DNA of 64,000 bases from DATEGZ01 sp035519535. Its GTDB lineage: Bacteria; Acidobacteriota; Vicinamibacteria; Vicinamibacterales; SCN-69-37. A program made the translations under genes and the position numbers. Below the pieces are notes generated by a model. That model saw only the letters and a list, made by a program, of their open reading frames with translations, did not search any database and had not been told where the DNA came from. This document shows, in pieces, positions 1 through 6,969 of this stretch. Position 1 is the first letter of the stretch, and each line of letters starts with the position of its first letter. The DNA is taken from assembly GCA_035519535.1 (NCBI GenBank), contig DATIWF010000062.1:1-64000 (forward strand), in the 5' to 3' direction.

Positions 1-196
1 GGATTGATCGCGGCAAGCGAACATCGTCCTCGATATGTGCCTCCGCTGCGTCGTCGACGAACAGGCCGAGCGCTTCACGGATCCGTTCACGAGCTTGCGC
101 GATCGTCCGACCGTAAGAGTGACAGCCTGGAACAGACGGAATCTTGACCGTCCATCGACGGTCGGGCTCACGTTCGTAAACGGCTCGATAGGTCAC
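1..196 (-). CDS. hicB: HicB antitoxin, partial (runs off the left edge)
   Basis: Reading the minus strand from a GTG at 196 gives a protein that begins VTYRAVYEREPD and continues with a VPGCHSYGRT stretch. This is the beta-strand core of HicB antitoxins, which adopt a partial RNase-H-like fold and neutralise HicA. About 65 residues are visible, and the C-terminal DNA-binding part lies outside the window. The GTG overlaps the hicA stop as GTGA, so the two genes are translationally coupled with the toxin first. Too short for a default ORF search because of the window edge. The assignment rests on the HicB core motif and the partner gene. Confidence 0.85.
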   Translation of the reverse strand, partial: MTYRAVYEREPDRRWTVKIPSVPGCHSYGRTIAQARERIREALGLFVDDAAEAHIEDDVRLPRSI

Positions 197-408
197 GATT
201 TCAACCAACCTTTCCCGAGGCACGGCGCCAGATCTCGCTCAAGCTGCTTAAGCGTCCCGATGGGCAACGTTTCGCCAGCATGTATCGGTACGGTCGTCGA
301 GCAGTTGCCGCATTGCACTCGCACGTGCGATCCGCTCTGGCGTGGCTCAGCGCACCCCTTCGCTCGGAGGAGTCGAAGCAACTCCTTACCGGTGAACGTC
401 TTCGCCAT
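193..408 (-). CDS. hicA: HicA toxin (mRNA interferase)
   Basis: A 71-residue protein starting MAKTFTGKELLRLLRAKG. It has the dsRNA-binding-like fold signature of HicA: a KxLxxLLxAxG helix, then a QSGSHVR segment carrying the conserved catalytic histidine in SGSH, then a beta-hairpin ending near a PIHAGETLPIGTLK stretch. HicA cleaves mRNAs independently of the ribosome and is inhibited by HicB. The length is normal for the family. The stop overlaps the downstream hicB GTG. The pair sits at the outer edge of the accessory region, outside the tRNA-fragment-bounded segment. Confidence 0.92.
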   Translation of the reverse strand: MAKTFTGKELLRLLRAKGCAEPRQSGSHVRVQCGNCSTTVPIHAGETLPIGTLKQLERDLAPCLGKGWLKS

Positions 409-633
409 GCGTCTATCAGACTAGACGATTATGACAGGCCTGAAAACGTCCGGTCAAATTGACGCATGATCGCTCCGTCCTGCGATGGAGAACGCCTCTC
501 TGACGAGCTAATCGTGAGCAGTCGACTGTCGTGAACAATCGGTGAACAATCGCCTCCCGAACACCGGATAACAAGAGGTTCCAACCCGAGCTAAACCACT
601 GAAGAACCAACGAGAACCTATACCCGCGTTACG

Positions 634-681
634 CTACGAACCAGGAGGTCGCAGGTTCGAGTCCTGCAGGGCGCGCCATCC
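634..681 (+). repeat. tRNA-Arg(ACG) 3'-half remnant, left att-like copy
   Basis: The sequence runs from anticodon loop CTACGAA through anticodon 3' stem CCAGG, variable loop, T arm GCAGG/CCTGC and acceptor AGGGCGC to G and an encoded CCA. No matching 5' half (D arm, or anticodon 5' stem CCTGG) is present upstream, so this is not a functional tRNA. A copy of all 48 bases recurs at 4146-4193. Such 3'-end duplications are the usual att cores of tRNA-targeting tyrosine integrases. Confidence 0.85.
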
Positions 682-862
682 CTTTTCCATAGGCCCGTTG
701 CAACAGCCGCCCGTAGTCCAGTTCGCCAGTATGGGCCGGGCCAATCACCTTGGCGGGCTCCGGATACGCGATGGCGATCGCCATCGCCCGCATCGACTTC
801 GTGATGTGGCGGCAGCGAACAGACGGGAAGTACGCGATGTTACTTAGATGTCCGCGGGGCAC
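682..862 (-). pseudogene. Possible remnant of a ParB/plasmid-type regulator
   Basis: A minus-strand frame here contains a TKSMRAMAIAIAYPEP stretch. It recalls the helical motif seen downstream of ParB-like nuclease domains in plasmid and phage regulators. The frame then runs into the antisense of the tRNA fragment. It has no start of its own or plausible C-terminus and overlaps the end of the following minus-strand gene. I read it as a decayed fragment inside the island. The family link is a weak resemblance only. Confidence 0.25.
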
Positions 863-1733
863 GCCCGCCGAAGATATCGATGTCGTCGAAAATGTTCCTT
901 AGCGGCTGGTCGTTCAAGTCCCGTTCATCGTGCAAGGTCGGTACCTCGACCGCATCGATAGGCAACTCGATCACGCTGTTCGCGGTCTCGACGCTGATCC
1001 TTACCAGCCCTCTGCGAACTTCATCGCGGAGGCGTGGTGCTAGCAACTCGCCGCGTGGCGATTGCCCGGCGAACCAAATCAAATCAAACAAGTACGGCGC
1101 TTCGGTCTTTGTCTTTGGCGGCGCGTGACCAGTGCGCGACCCGGAATAGTCGGCGGGATTTCCCATAATCTCGCGCATTGGGGGCGACGACGCTGGTTTG
1201 AGCACTTGGAACAGGATGAAGCGGTTCGCGCCGCGGTCAATGCGCCCCTCGTCGTTTAGCGGCGAAACATCCCAAGCCAAGACGCGGTACGGTAGGACCT
1301 CGCCGTACTTCTTGTCGATTTCGTCAAGCGTCAATCCATCCGGGACCATGCTAACGAACTCATTGCCATTCAGCGGCAGTTCGCCGTCCACGTGCAGCGC
1401 CTTCACGTAACCGGGCAGATCGCCCGAGTTCGTGGCGTGAACGATCATCGCGATACCGTACTCCGTGAATGACTTCATTTCCGACGTCGCGGGCATCTCG
1501 ACATGGTGAGTGGTCACGACTGGTCTCACAGCGAGTTGCAGCTTGGCCGGGCTTGGAGTCGTCAGCATCCGGTCCGCGATACTCCCAGCGATTCCCACAC
1601 CTGCGAGAACACAAACGACGCGAAACCAATACTCGTGAGTTCGCTTAGGCGGTTTCTTCAGGCTGAGCCGAAACCCGATCAACAACACGAGGCCCTGGGC
1701 CACTAGCGTGACGACGAAGGCCGCAAGCGCCAT
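840..1733 (-). CDS. Hypothetical membrane-anchored protein
   Basis: A 297-residue protein. Residues about 3-20 and 36-54 are hydrophobic and look like two N-terminal membrane helices separated by a short basic loop containing KKPPKR. They are followed by about 240 soluble residues with alternating hydrophobic strands and no motif I recognise. The soluble part would lie on one side of the membrane. It is transcribed alone between the left tRNA remnant and a degenerate stretch. The coding character is good and its base composition is lower in GC than the core genes, consistent with acquired DNA. No function is assigned. Confidence 0.7.
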   Translation of the reverse strand: MALAAFVVTLVAQGLVLLIGFRLSLKKPPKRTHEYWFRVVCVLAGVGIAGSIADRMLTTPSPAKLQLAVRPVVTTHHVEMPATSEMKSFTEYGIAMIVHATNSGDLPGYVKALHVDGELPLNGNEFVSMVPDGLTLDEIDKKYGEVLPYRVLAWDVSPLNDEGRIDRGANRFILFQVLKPASSPPMREIMGNPADYSGSRTGHAPPKTKTEAPYLFDLIWFAGQSPRGELLAPRLRDEVRRGLVRISVETANSVIELPIDAVEVPTLHDERDLNDQPLRNIFDDIDIFGGRAPRTSK

Positions 1734-1819
1734 GCCGTAGAGTGTAGACCCGCTCGACCGCTCGGACCGCTGCGATTGTCTCTTCCAACGTTGAACACGT
1801 CGCTCTTCCCATCAGTGCA

Positions 1820-2154
1820 GGGGGCAGGTCTTCCCGCCCGGTAAGACCTTTGATCCCCGCCGCCCCATCTTCGGCCAGGACCGACGACCGCCGGGCCGGA
1901 CGACGGGACGGCCGGGGGCCGGGACCGGTCTGGCCGTCTCATTTGCTTTTGTTGCCACCACGCTCAGTTCTTGACTGACTAGTGGCAATGCACCAATTCG
2001 GAACATGGTCGCCATTGCTGAAGGCGTCAACGGAAACGTTTCTGGAAACACTGCGAGTGGTACGGATGCAATAACGTTCAACGTGTTTGTGGCTGGCAGC
2101 AATACCGGGGTTGGAGCACTGACTATTAATCGAACGTTTTCGATGCCCAAGTAG
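1820..2154 (+). pseudogene. Fragment of an unknown, possibly secreted protein
   Basis: The plus-strand frame ending at a TAG at 2152-2154 reads as a beta-rich, Asn/Gly/Thr-rich sequence containing SGNTASGTDAITFNVF and ending FSMPK. Upstream the same frame is interrupted by a TGA near 1975, after a hydrophobic stretch. The longest intact piece with a start runs from the ATG at 2005 to 2154 (49 residues). The composition resembles the C-terminus of an extracellular or tail-type protein, but I cannot name a family. The rest of 1734-2375 holds nothing else I can support apart from the 13-bp match at 2261-2273 to the tRNA-Arg end. Confidence 0.3.
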
Positions 2155-2375
2155 CATCGACTAACAGGCCGGTCAATGGTCACCGTCAGCACGGACGCCG
2201 CGCGAAATCGCTCCGCTTCGCCGCGCGACGAAGCCGACCAAGGTAAAGGGGGTGACCGCCGCAGGGCGCGCCAAATAATCACCGGGGGACTTCGTCCCGC
2301 GGACCCCCTAACTCGCTCTCTCGCAAGCCGCTTCGTCGGCTTGCTCCGTTCGCGGCGCTCGCTCGCGTTTGCTCG

Positions 2376-2600
2376 CTCGCGATGAATTTGCGCGCCCGTC
2401 TCCTCCATTTTGTGAACAATTGTGAACAACTCGCTCCCGACCTTGTCCGCAGCGGCCCGTAGAGAGCCGTCGAGGACCTGCGTGTAGACATTCAGCGTCG
2501 TATCGACGTTCGCGTGTCCCATGAGCTGAGCGGCCTGTTGTGGACCGGGGGTCCGACGTGGCGGATCTCGTGGTGCTGGTGGTCGAACCGGAGAAGAAAG
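2376..2600 (-). pseudogene. Tyrosine recombinase (integrase) C-terminal remnant
   Basis: One frame contains HHEIRHV, resembling the HxLRH catalytic box. A second frame, starting around 2545, contains AAQLMGHANVDTTLNVYTQ, the final box with the nucleophilic tyrosine. The two pieces are in different frames, and the usual 20 or so residues between the boxes are shortened. The gene is therefore frameshifted and internally deleted, and the N-terminal DNA-binding domains and the first catalytic arginine are missing. Past the tyrosine the frame runs on without homology to 1812. This is the enzyme expected for an element bounded by the tRNA-Arg 3'-end repeats. Confidence 0.75.
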
Positions 2601-2626
2601 CGGAGTAGCTGACGGATGCTGGAATC

Positions 2627-2807
2627 CAGGGTGCTAGAATCGGCTGCCTCTAGAGAGGTTGTCGAAATATGACGGGCGAGCCTTCCCGTACCGCACTTAC
2701 CTCCGCTCGAGCTGACTCGCTGTCCTTCGTGTCGGCCGCCTTGGTTCTTGGCGCCGCGGCCGCAAGCATGCATCTCCACGGCAGTGGACTTGAACGAGTT
2801 GGCGCGA
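2627..2807 (+). repeat. 181-bp direct repeat, copy A
   Basis: Near identical to 4922-5102; I count three mismatches over 181 positions. It begins CAGGGTGCTAGAATCGG and ends GTTGGCGCGA. The repeat contains a start codon and the first 46 codons of a small membrane protein. In this copy the coding region is cut short by unrelated sequence. Confidence 0.9.
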
Positions 2808-2845
2808 ATCCGTGGCAATTCCAGCCGGGCAATCCGTCCGGTTAG
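2669..2845 (+). pseudogene. Truncated copy of the 99-residue membrane protein at 4964
   Basis: The 58-codon frame starts MTGEPSRTALTSARADS and matches the gene at 4964 over its first 46 residues, including the first predicted membrane helix. It then switches to an unrelated tail and stops at 2843-2845. The same frame after that stop (2846-2932) reads KWTYTPNSNNYLYHVIYDEY and more, which looks like the end of yet another gene. This suggests a junction between two gene fragments. The second membrane helix is absent, so the product is probably non-functional. Confidence 0.6.
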
Positions 2846-2941
2846 AAGTGGACTTATACCCCCAACTCGAACAACTACCTGTATCACGTGATTTACGACG
2901 AATACGAAGGCCATGCGACAAGCCAGGAATAGTTCCGACCT

Positions 2942-3748
2942 ATGAGAGAAGCGACCAGTCGGCGTGCGTCTTCAGGCGACTCACGCAGCGCCATTACGAG
3001 GGCTGTCGGCCGAACCGGCCATCAGCCTCCACTGCTGGTGTGCGCGGGTCTGATCTTCGTGACAGGTGTCGTCTTTCGCGTGCCCGCTGGCCAAACGACG
3101 TTGCTCAAACACGCACCTCCGGAATCAGCTAGCCAGCGATCGGCAACGGCGCGCGGCCAAACACTGGTCGTCCCGGGCGGCGTATCGCCGGACGGTCGGT
3201 TCGAGGTACGTGTCATCGAGACGAGCAGCCGAAGTCCTTCCAACTATGTTGTGGCGATCATGGACGATCGAACTGGCCAGACACGGTCGGAACTGTCGTT
3301 GAGCGGCGGTGCATTTCAGTATCAGGATGCCACCAAAGTCGTCAAGGCTCTTTGGCATCCAAGCGGACGCGTCGTCGCACTAACGGACGCAGCCACCCAA
3401 CATTCGCGAGAGCTCTACTTGTACGAAGTGACGTCAAACGACGTGGTTCAACTGAAGGTGCCTGACTACGTTCAAAATGCGCTTGGGCGCGTCGGCGCCG
3501 TAACGGTCGCGACCGCCTCTGTGACTGATCCACAAGCTTGGGACTCGGACAGGCTCAAGTGCACGCTGACATTCAATGCCACACTGCCGAACCAACCAGG
3601 CGGGCGATCGCGGACGTTTCGCGCACCGTTCGTCTTGCGCTGGGTCCATGGTCCGAACTCTGCAAGCCAGATTGTCCTCGAGAACATGGGGCGTCCGGTT
3701 CCTGTCGGTACACTCGTCCCAGTCGCGTTGTCGTTGCGTAGATTCTGA
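2942..3748 (+). CDS. Hypothetical exported or membrane-anchored protein
   Basis: A 268-residue protein with one hydrophobic segment at about residues 30-47 after a basic N-terminus, so it is probably anchored or exported. The region after about residue 70 has repeated short beta-strand motifs: VSPDGRFEVRV, WHPSGRVVALTD and RELYLYEV. These recall blades of TolB/WD40-like propellers, but there are too few for a full propeller. It lies alone inside the island. The start is uncertain; an internal start nearer the hydrophobic segment is possible. No function assigned. Confidence 0.6.
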   Translation: MREATSRRASSGDSRSAITRAVGRTGHQPPLLVCAGLIFVTGVVFRVPAGQTTLLKHAPPESASQRSATARGQTLVVPGGVSPDGRFEVRVIETSSRSPSNYVVAIMDDRTGQTRSELSLSGGAFQYQDATKVVKALWHPSGRVVALTDAATQHSRELYLYEVTSNDVVQLKVPDYVQNALGRVGAVTVATASVTDPQAWDSDRLKCTLTFNATLPNQPGGRSRTFRAPFVLRWVHGPNSASQIVLENMGRPVPVGTLVPVALSLRRF

Positions 3749-3892
3749 ACGGCTGACGACCAAACGAAATGGATGCCGCGCTAGAGGCGCCTGGAGCGCG
3801 GTTGGCCGTGAACTAGATCAGCTCCTCAGTGCGCATCCCCTCAGCGACTGATACACAATGAAACGTTCTGCACAAGAACACAAAGCGCGGGC

Positions 3893-4069
3893 GTGAGCAA
3901 GCTGAAGCGGATGAGGAAGTTGTCCCCATCAGTTACGGTCGTAGCCGAAGGATCGCAGGTCACCGAATTACCCATCCGAGACGTTGTCCTTTTCTTGCCC
4001 TTTGAGTGCATCATGGCGCGGCTCAGACGGGCCAACCAGTGCATCTGGACAATCGCAGCTCCCGCCTGA
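3893..4069 (+). CDS. Small hypothetical ORF
   Basis: A GTG-initiated frame of 58 codons beginning VSKLKRMRKLSPSVTVVAEG and ending at the TGA at 4067-4069. It has a basic start and a hydrophobic middle. No clear Shine-Dalgarno sequence was seen and no family recognised. It is the only plausible reading frame in 3749-4145, which otherwise looks empty. Confidence 0.25.
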   Translation: MSKLKRMRKLSPSVTVVAEGSQVTELPIRDVVLFLPFECIMARLRRANQCIWTIAAPA

Positions 4070-4145
4070 GTTTATGGCCTCAGTTGCGTTTTCGAGCTCA
4101 GACCGGCTCACCTCGGCAACCTGCGGCAATGGCGGCTCGTTCGGA

Positions 4146-4193
4146 CTACGAACCAGGAGGTCGCAGGTTCGAGTCCTGCAGGGCGCGCCATCC
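4146..4193 (+). repeat. tRNA-Arg(ACG) 3'-half remnant, right att-like copy
   Basis: Same 48 bases as 634-681, from the anticodon loop CTACGAA through the T arm and acceptor to CCA plus TCC. The upstream bases again do not supply a 5' half. Unlike the left copy, this one runs straight into a large hairpin (4184-4239). Confidence 0.85.
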
Positions 4194-4239
4194 TCCTTCG
4201 CTCGCGGTGTCGCAAGCGCGAGCTATGGAGGATGGCGCG
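4184..4239 (+). repeat. Hairpin that includes the tRNA-Arg 3' end
   Basis: The arm CGCGCCATCCTCC (4184-4196) is perfectly complementary to 4227-4239. A 3x3 internal loop follows, then a second stem GCTCGCG (4200-4206) with CGCGAGC (4217-4223). The outer arm contains the tRNA acceptor end and CCA. No U-tract follows, so it is not a classic intrinsic terminator. The remaining stretch to 4521 holds no gene, only a 13-bp match to the tRNA end at 4282-4294. Confidence 0.75.
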
Positions 4240-4521
4240 GACGTGCTTGTGCCCGCCGAAGCGGCCTGTTCGCGTAGGCGGGCAGGGCGCGCCAGTCGCC
4301 ATCGCCCCGCCACCCAAACCGCGGGGCCAGGGCGAGAGGGCGCTCACGTTTGCTCGCGCCATCGCTCACAACCACGAACCGACAGCGCGGGGCGACGGCG
4401 GACGGCAAGCGAGCCGCCTGGATCTGCACGACCGCGTGTTTAGCATCCGCGAACACTCGTTCGCCTTGGCCTTGATGTCAGGAAATGCTAATTCTTGTTA
4501 TACTGGCAGCGGAGGCACGAC

Positions 4522-4815
4522 GTGAACGTTTCCCTGACCCCCGAACTCGAGCGGCTCATCAATGACAAGGTCGAGAACGGGTCCTATCAGACAGCCAGCG
4601 AGGTCGTTCGCGAAGCCCTGCGACTGTTGAAACACCGAGACGAGGGTCTGGTCCAACTGCGCCGTGAGATCCAGGCCGGACTCGATCGCGCCGGACGCGG
4701 CGAGTACGCGGAGTACGATCGGCAGTCCGCATCCAAGCTTGGGGCACGCGTGAAAGCTCGTGGACGGAAACATCTCATCGCCCTAAAGGCAGGGAAGCGC
4801 GGCACGCCGCGGTGA
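4522..4815 (+). CDS. parD: ParD-type antitoxin
   Basis: A 97-residue ribbon-helix-helix antitoxin. The N-terminus VNVSLTPELERLINDKVENG forms the DNA-binding strand and helix, and SYQTASEVVREALRLLKHRD forms the second helix of the CC2985/ParD family. The GTG at 4522 is chosen because GGAGG lies at 4511-4515; an upstream ATG at 4495 would add nine residues before that site. The stop overlaps the parE GTG as GTGA. The C-terminal tail is basic and longer than usual, as if extended. Confidence 0.85.
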   Translation: MNVSLTPELERLINDKVENGSYQTASEVVREALRLLKHRDEGLVQLRREIQAGLDRAGRGEYAEYDRQSASKLGARVKARGRKHLIALKAGKRGTPR

Positions 4816-4967
4816 AGCGTTTTCGTCTGTCGACCCTGGCCGAGGCCGACCTTGACGAGATCTGGCTCTACGTCGCTCGAGACCGCTCGGTCGAGGTCGC
4901 CAATCGCCTGATTGACGACATCAGGGTGCTAGAATCGGCTGCCTCTAGAGAGGTTGTCGAAATATGA
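4812..4967 (+). pseudogene. parE: ParE toxin, truncated by the repeat insertion
   Basis: It starts VKRFRLSTLAEADLDEIW, the N-terminal helix hairpin of RelE/ParE toxins, and continues to ANRLIDDI. At that point (about residue 38) the 181-bp repeat begins at 4922, and the frame stops at 4965-4967. Full-length ParE is about 95-100 residues, so the beta-sheet core and the gyrase-poisoning C-terminus are lost. The antitoxin upstream is intact, leaving an orphan antitoxin. Confidence 0.85.
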
Positions 4968-5102
4968 CGGGCGAGCCTTCCCGTACCGCACTTACCTCCG
5001 CTCGAGCTGACTCGCTGTCCTTCGTGTCGGCCGCCTTGGTTCTTGGCGCCGCGGCCGCTAGCATGCATCTCCACGGCGGTGGACTTGAGCGAGTTGGCGC
5101 GA
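4922..5102 (+). repeat. 181-bp direct repeat, copy B
   Basis: Near-identical partner of 2627-2807. This copy is joined to the full 99-codon membrane-protein gene and cuts into parE. Confidence 0.9.
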
Positions 5103-5263
5103 GCCTCGCTGGGCCTGGAACCGGGGCTGTCATCTGGGCAATCGCACGTGCAGCAAGGGCCAAGCCCCGTCTTCCGATAGCGATGTTCTGGACTTCACTT
5201 GCTTTCCTCGCGATTGGGGTTCTCGTCAGCTACATCGAATGGTCAAGACGCCTGGTCAGATGA
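4964..5263 (+). CDS. Small two-helix membrane protein
   Basis: A 99-residue protein with two predicted membrane helices, at about residues 18-36 and 72-92. They are joined by a Gly-rich loop and a basic RAARAKPR segment, and the C-terminus is basic. The ATG overlaps the stop of the truncated parE as ATGA, so it could be translated by coupling from the parD-parE mRNA. Its 5' part exists a second time at 2669. No family recognised. The duplication shows that this gene start travelled with the repeat. Confidence 0.6.
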   Translation: MTGEPSRTALTSARADSLSFVSAALVLGAAAASMHLHGGGLERVGASLAGPGTGAVIWAIARAARAKPRLPIAMFWTSLAFLAIGVLVSYIEWSRRLVR

Positions 5264-5365
5264 CAGCCGGCTTCCTTTGGTTCCGCCGAGGGCGCGCCGC
5301 ACTCAGCATGTTTCCTTTCTTGAGATCCGGATAGTTCAGCGACCGATGAAGGGTCGCGCGGGTCG

Positions 5366-5397
5366 ATACGTATAGAATCGATGTTAGTATACGTATA
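5366..5397 (+). promoter_or_regulatory. Paired ATACGTAT operator and -10 box of the PIN toxin-antitoxin operon
   Basis: ATACGTAT occurs at 5366-5373 and again at 5389-5396 within the palindrome TATACGTATA (5388-5397). They are spaced 23 bp, about two helical turns. TATAGAAT at 5371-5378 fits a -10 box. The second operator overlaps the antitoxin start codon, so there is no room for a ribosome-binding site and the mRNA would be leaderless or nearly so. Autorepression by the RHH antitoxin is inferred. Confidence 0.6.
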
Positions 5398-5624
5398 TGC
5401 CGAAGCTGACACTCAGCGTCGACGAAAAGGTCGTGCGCCGGGCGAAACGGTATGCGGCGGCCCAGGGCACGTCGGTGTCGAAGCTCGTCGAGCGCTACCT
5501 CGACCTCCTTGCACGGCCCCTTGAGATGTCGAAGGCGCCGCCGGTCCTGCGGATGCTCCGCGGCGCGGCCCGTGGCGTGTCGGCCGACACGTACCGCAAG
5601 CACGTCATGCGCAAGTACCAGTGA
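5397..5624 (+). CDS. RHH antitoxin (DUF6364/VapB-like)
   Basis: A 75-residue protein. MPKLTLSVDEKVVRRAKRYA is the ribbon-helix of a ribbon-helix-helix DNA-binding antitoxin, and GTSVSKLVERYLDLL is its second helix. The remainder (about residues 40-75) would wrap the toxin. It is translationally coupled to the PIN gene by a GTGA overlap. Its promoter carries paired palindromes, as expected for a self-repressing antitoxin. The family name is from resemblance. Confidence 0.82.
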   Translation: MPKLTLSVDEKVVRRAKRYAAAQGTSVSKLVERYLDLLARPLEMSKAPPVLRMLRGAARGVSADTYRKHVMRKYQ

Positions 5625-6040
5625 AGCCGCTTCTGCTCGACCTGAACGTCATTCTCGATGTGATTCTCGACCGCGCACCCGGCGTCGAACCGGCGTCAGC
5701 GTTGTGGGCGGCCATTGAGAGCGGTCGCGGCCGGGGACTCATTCCGGCGCATGGCCTGACGACCGTCTTCTATCTGCTCGACAAGGCGCGCGACGCCGCC
5801 TTTGCGCGGAGCGGCGTCGAGCGGTTGATCAGCGTCTTTGGCGTCGCGCCGATCGATGACACGGTCGTGCGCCGAGCGCTAGGACTGGGCTGGCCAGACT
5901 TCGAAGACGCCGTCTGCGCCGCCGCCGCGGAGGCGAGCGGATGCCAGGCGATTGTCACTCGGGACCCGGACGGATTCCCTGACTCCCCAGTGCCTGTCGT
6001 GGATCCGGCCGGCGCGTTGAGCTGGATGCTGCGCGCGTGA
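5621..6040 (+). CDS. PIN-domain ribonuclease toxin (VapC-like)
   Basis: A 139-residue PIN domain. LLLDLNVILDVILDR carries the first metal-binding aspartate, the central helix has PAHGLTTVFYLL, WPDFEDAV supplies the middle acidic residues, and IVTRDPDGF the last. PIN toxins cleave tRNA or other RNA with Mg2+ or Mn2+. The length is normal and all expected acidic positions appear present, so the toxin is probably active. It forms an operon with the RHH antitoxin upstream and starts at a GTG overlapping its stop. Confidence 0.88.
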   Translation: MKPLLLDLNVILDVILDRAPGVEPASALWAAIESGRGRGLIPAHGLTTVFYLLDKARDAAFARSGVERLISVFGVAPIDDTVVRRALGLGWPDFEDAVCAAAAEASGCQAIVTRDPDGFPDSPVPVVDPAGALSWMLRA

Positions 6041-6187
6041 GTCCCGGCCGGTGGTGATCGGAAGATCTATCAGAAAGCCATCCCGTGAGCCGCGTCGGCC
6101 CAGCCGGGGCCGGGCGAAACCGCAGTTGAGATGCGCTACCATTGAGCCGTCCGATTGGCGATCCTCCAGGCCCTCAGGACGGAGTGA

Positions 6188-6676
6188 ATGATGTCTTCGA
6201 TCGTCGTCAGCGTGGCGCTGACCGCGTCGCTCGTTCTTCTTCAGTCATCCGCCAGTTCGCCAGCGTCCCGTGCGCCGCAGGTCGCCTGCCAGCTCGTGAC
6301 GCAGGTGCAAATTGGGCAGGCGACCGGCGCCACCGTCGGCGCCGGGTCACCGATCGCAGCGCCGACGTCGTGTCAGTGGGCCGGTCAAGGGAAGATCGTG
6401 ACGCTCACAATCAACCAACCGCGCGGCGGTAAGAGCCCGGTGGACCAGTTCACGGCCGGGAAGACGACCTCGCTCCCAGGCATCACAACCGAAGCGCTCA
6501 GCGGCGTGGGAGACGATGCGTACTACGTGTTCTACGCCGGCACCAACCGGGCGGGTTGTGGTCTGGTCGTCAAGATAGGGACGTCGGTGTTCGAGGTCCG
6601 GGTGTACGGCTTCGATCTCGCCCAGGCAAAGACGGTCAGCAAGACGATCGCGCTCGACGCGGTCGGAAAGTTCTGA
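6188..6676 (+). CDS. Exported hypothetical protein
   Basis: A 162-residue protein with a signal peptide at residues 1 to about 25 (hydrophobic core VVSVALTASLVLLQ). The mature part is Ser/Ala-rich and then has three cysteines (VACQL, TSCQW and AGCGL) that could form a disulfide. The layout of a short secreted domain with a Cys near the start of the mature chain recalls DUF3558-type lipoproteins, but I cannot confirm this. ATGATG gives two adjacent starts after GGAG. A separate transcription unit between the toxin operon and the ABC-F region. Confidence 0.65.
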   Translation: MMSSIVVSVALTASLVLLQSSASSPASRAPQVACQLVTQVQIGQATGATVGAGSPIAAPTSCQWAGQGKIVTLTINQPRGGKSPVDQFTAGKTTSLPGITTEALSGVGDDAYYVFYAGTNRAGCGLVVKIGTSVFEVRVYGFDLAQAKTVSKTIALDAVGKF

Positions 6677-6810
6677 GCACGTCTGCGCCCGGTCTATCAA
6701 GGCATCACCTACACGAGCCGCGAGACCGTGGTCGACATCGGTCCGGTGCACGCCGCGGCCGATCGGCGCCGGAGGCAGCGGCCGCGCGCCGTACGATGTA
6801 TTGATGGAGA

Positions 6811-6969
6811 ATGCCTGACACTCGCTCGCTGCCAACCGATCCGATCTACTCGTCGGGCGACATTCTGGTGGAGGAGGCCGAGGGTGGCAGCTACCAGGTC
6901 TCCCGAGTGTCGGCCAATGGGGTGCTCCAGCTACATGCTGGGCAGAAGCAGGTGCCAGCAGTTCGATGA
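6811..6969 (+). pseudogene. Truncated paralogue of the 83-residue protein at 11011
   Basis: The 52-codon frame starts MPDTRSLPTDPIYSSGDIL and matches the protein at 11011 over its first 37 residues. A small rearrangement then changes the tail and stops the frame at 6967-6969. The stop overlaps the ABC-F start as ATGA, so the remnant may now act mainly as a leader whose translation feeds the ABC-F gene. The opening is nearly unchanged while the second half is lost, which points to a partial duplication rather than simple divergence. Confidence 0.6.

Noticed and set aside
629..690. Minus-strand peptide containing ARPAGLEPATSWF, also at 4108-4362
   Set aside because: This peptide arises from reading a tRNA 3' region in antisense and is a known source of spurious ORFs. 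It overlaps the tRNA-Arg remnants.
4282..4294. Additional att site (GCAGGGCGCGCCA), also at 2261-2273
   Set aside because: Only 13 bp match in GC-rich DNA, so a chance or secondary match cannot be excluded. Mentioned only as possible vestiges.
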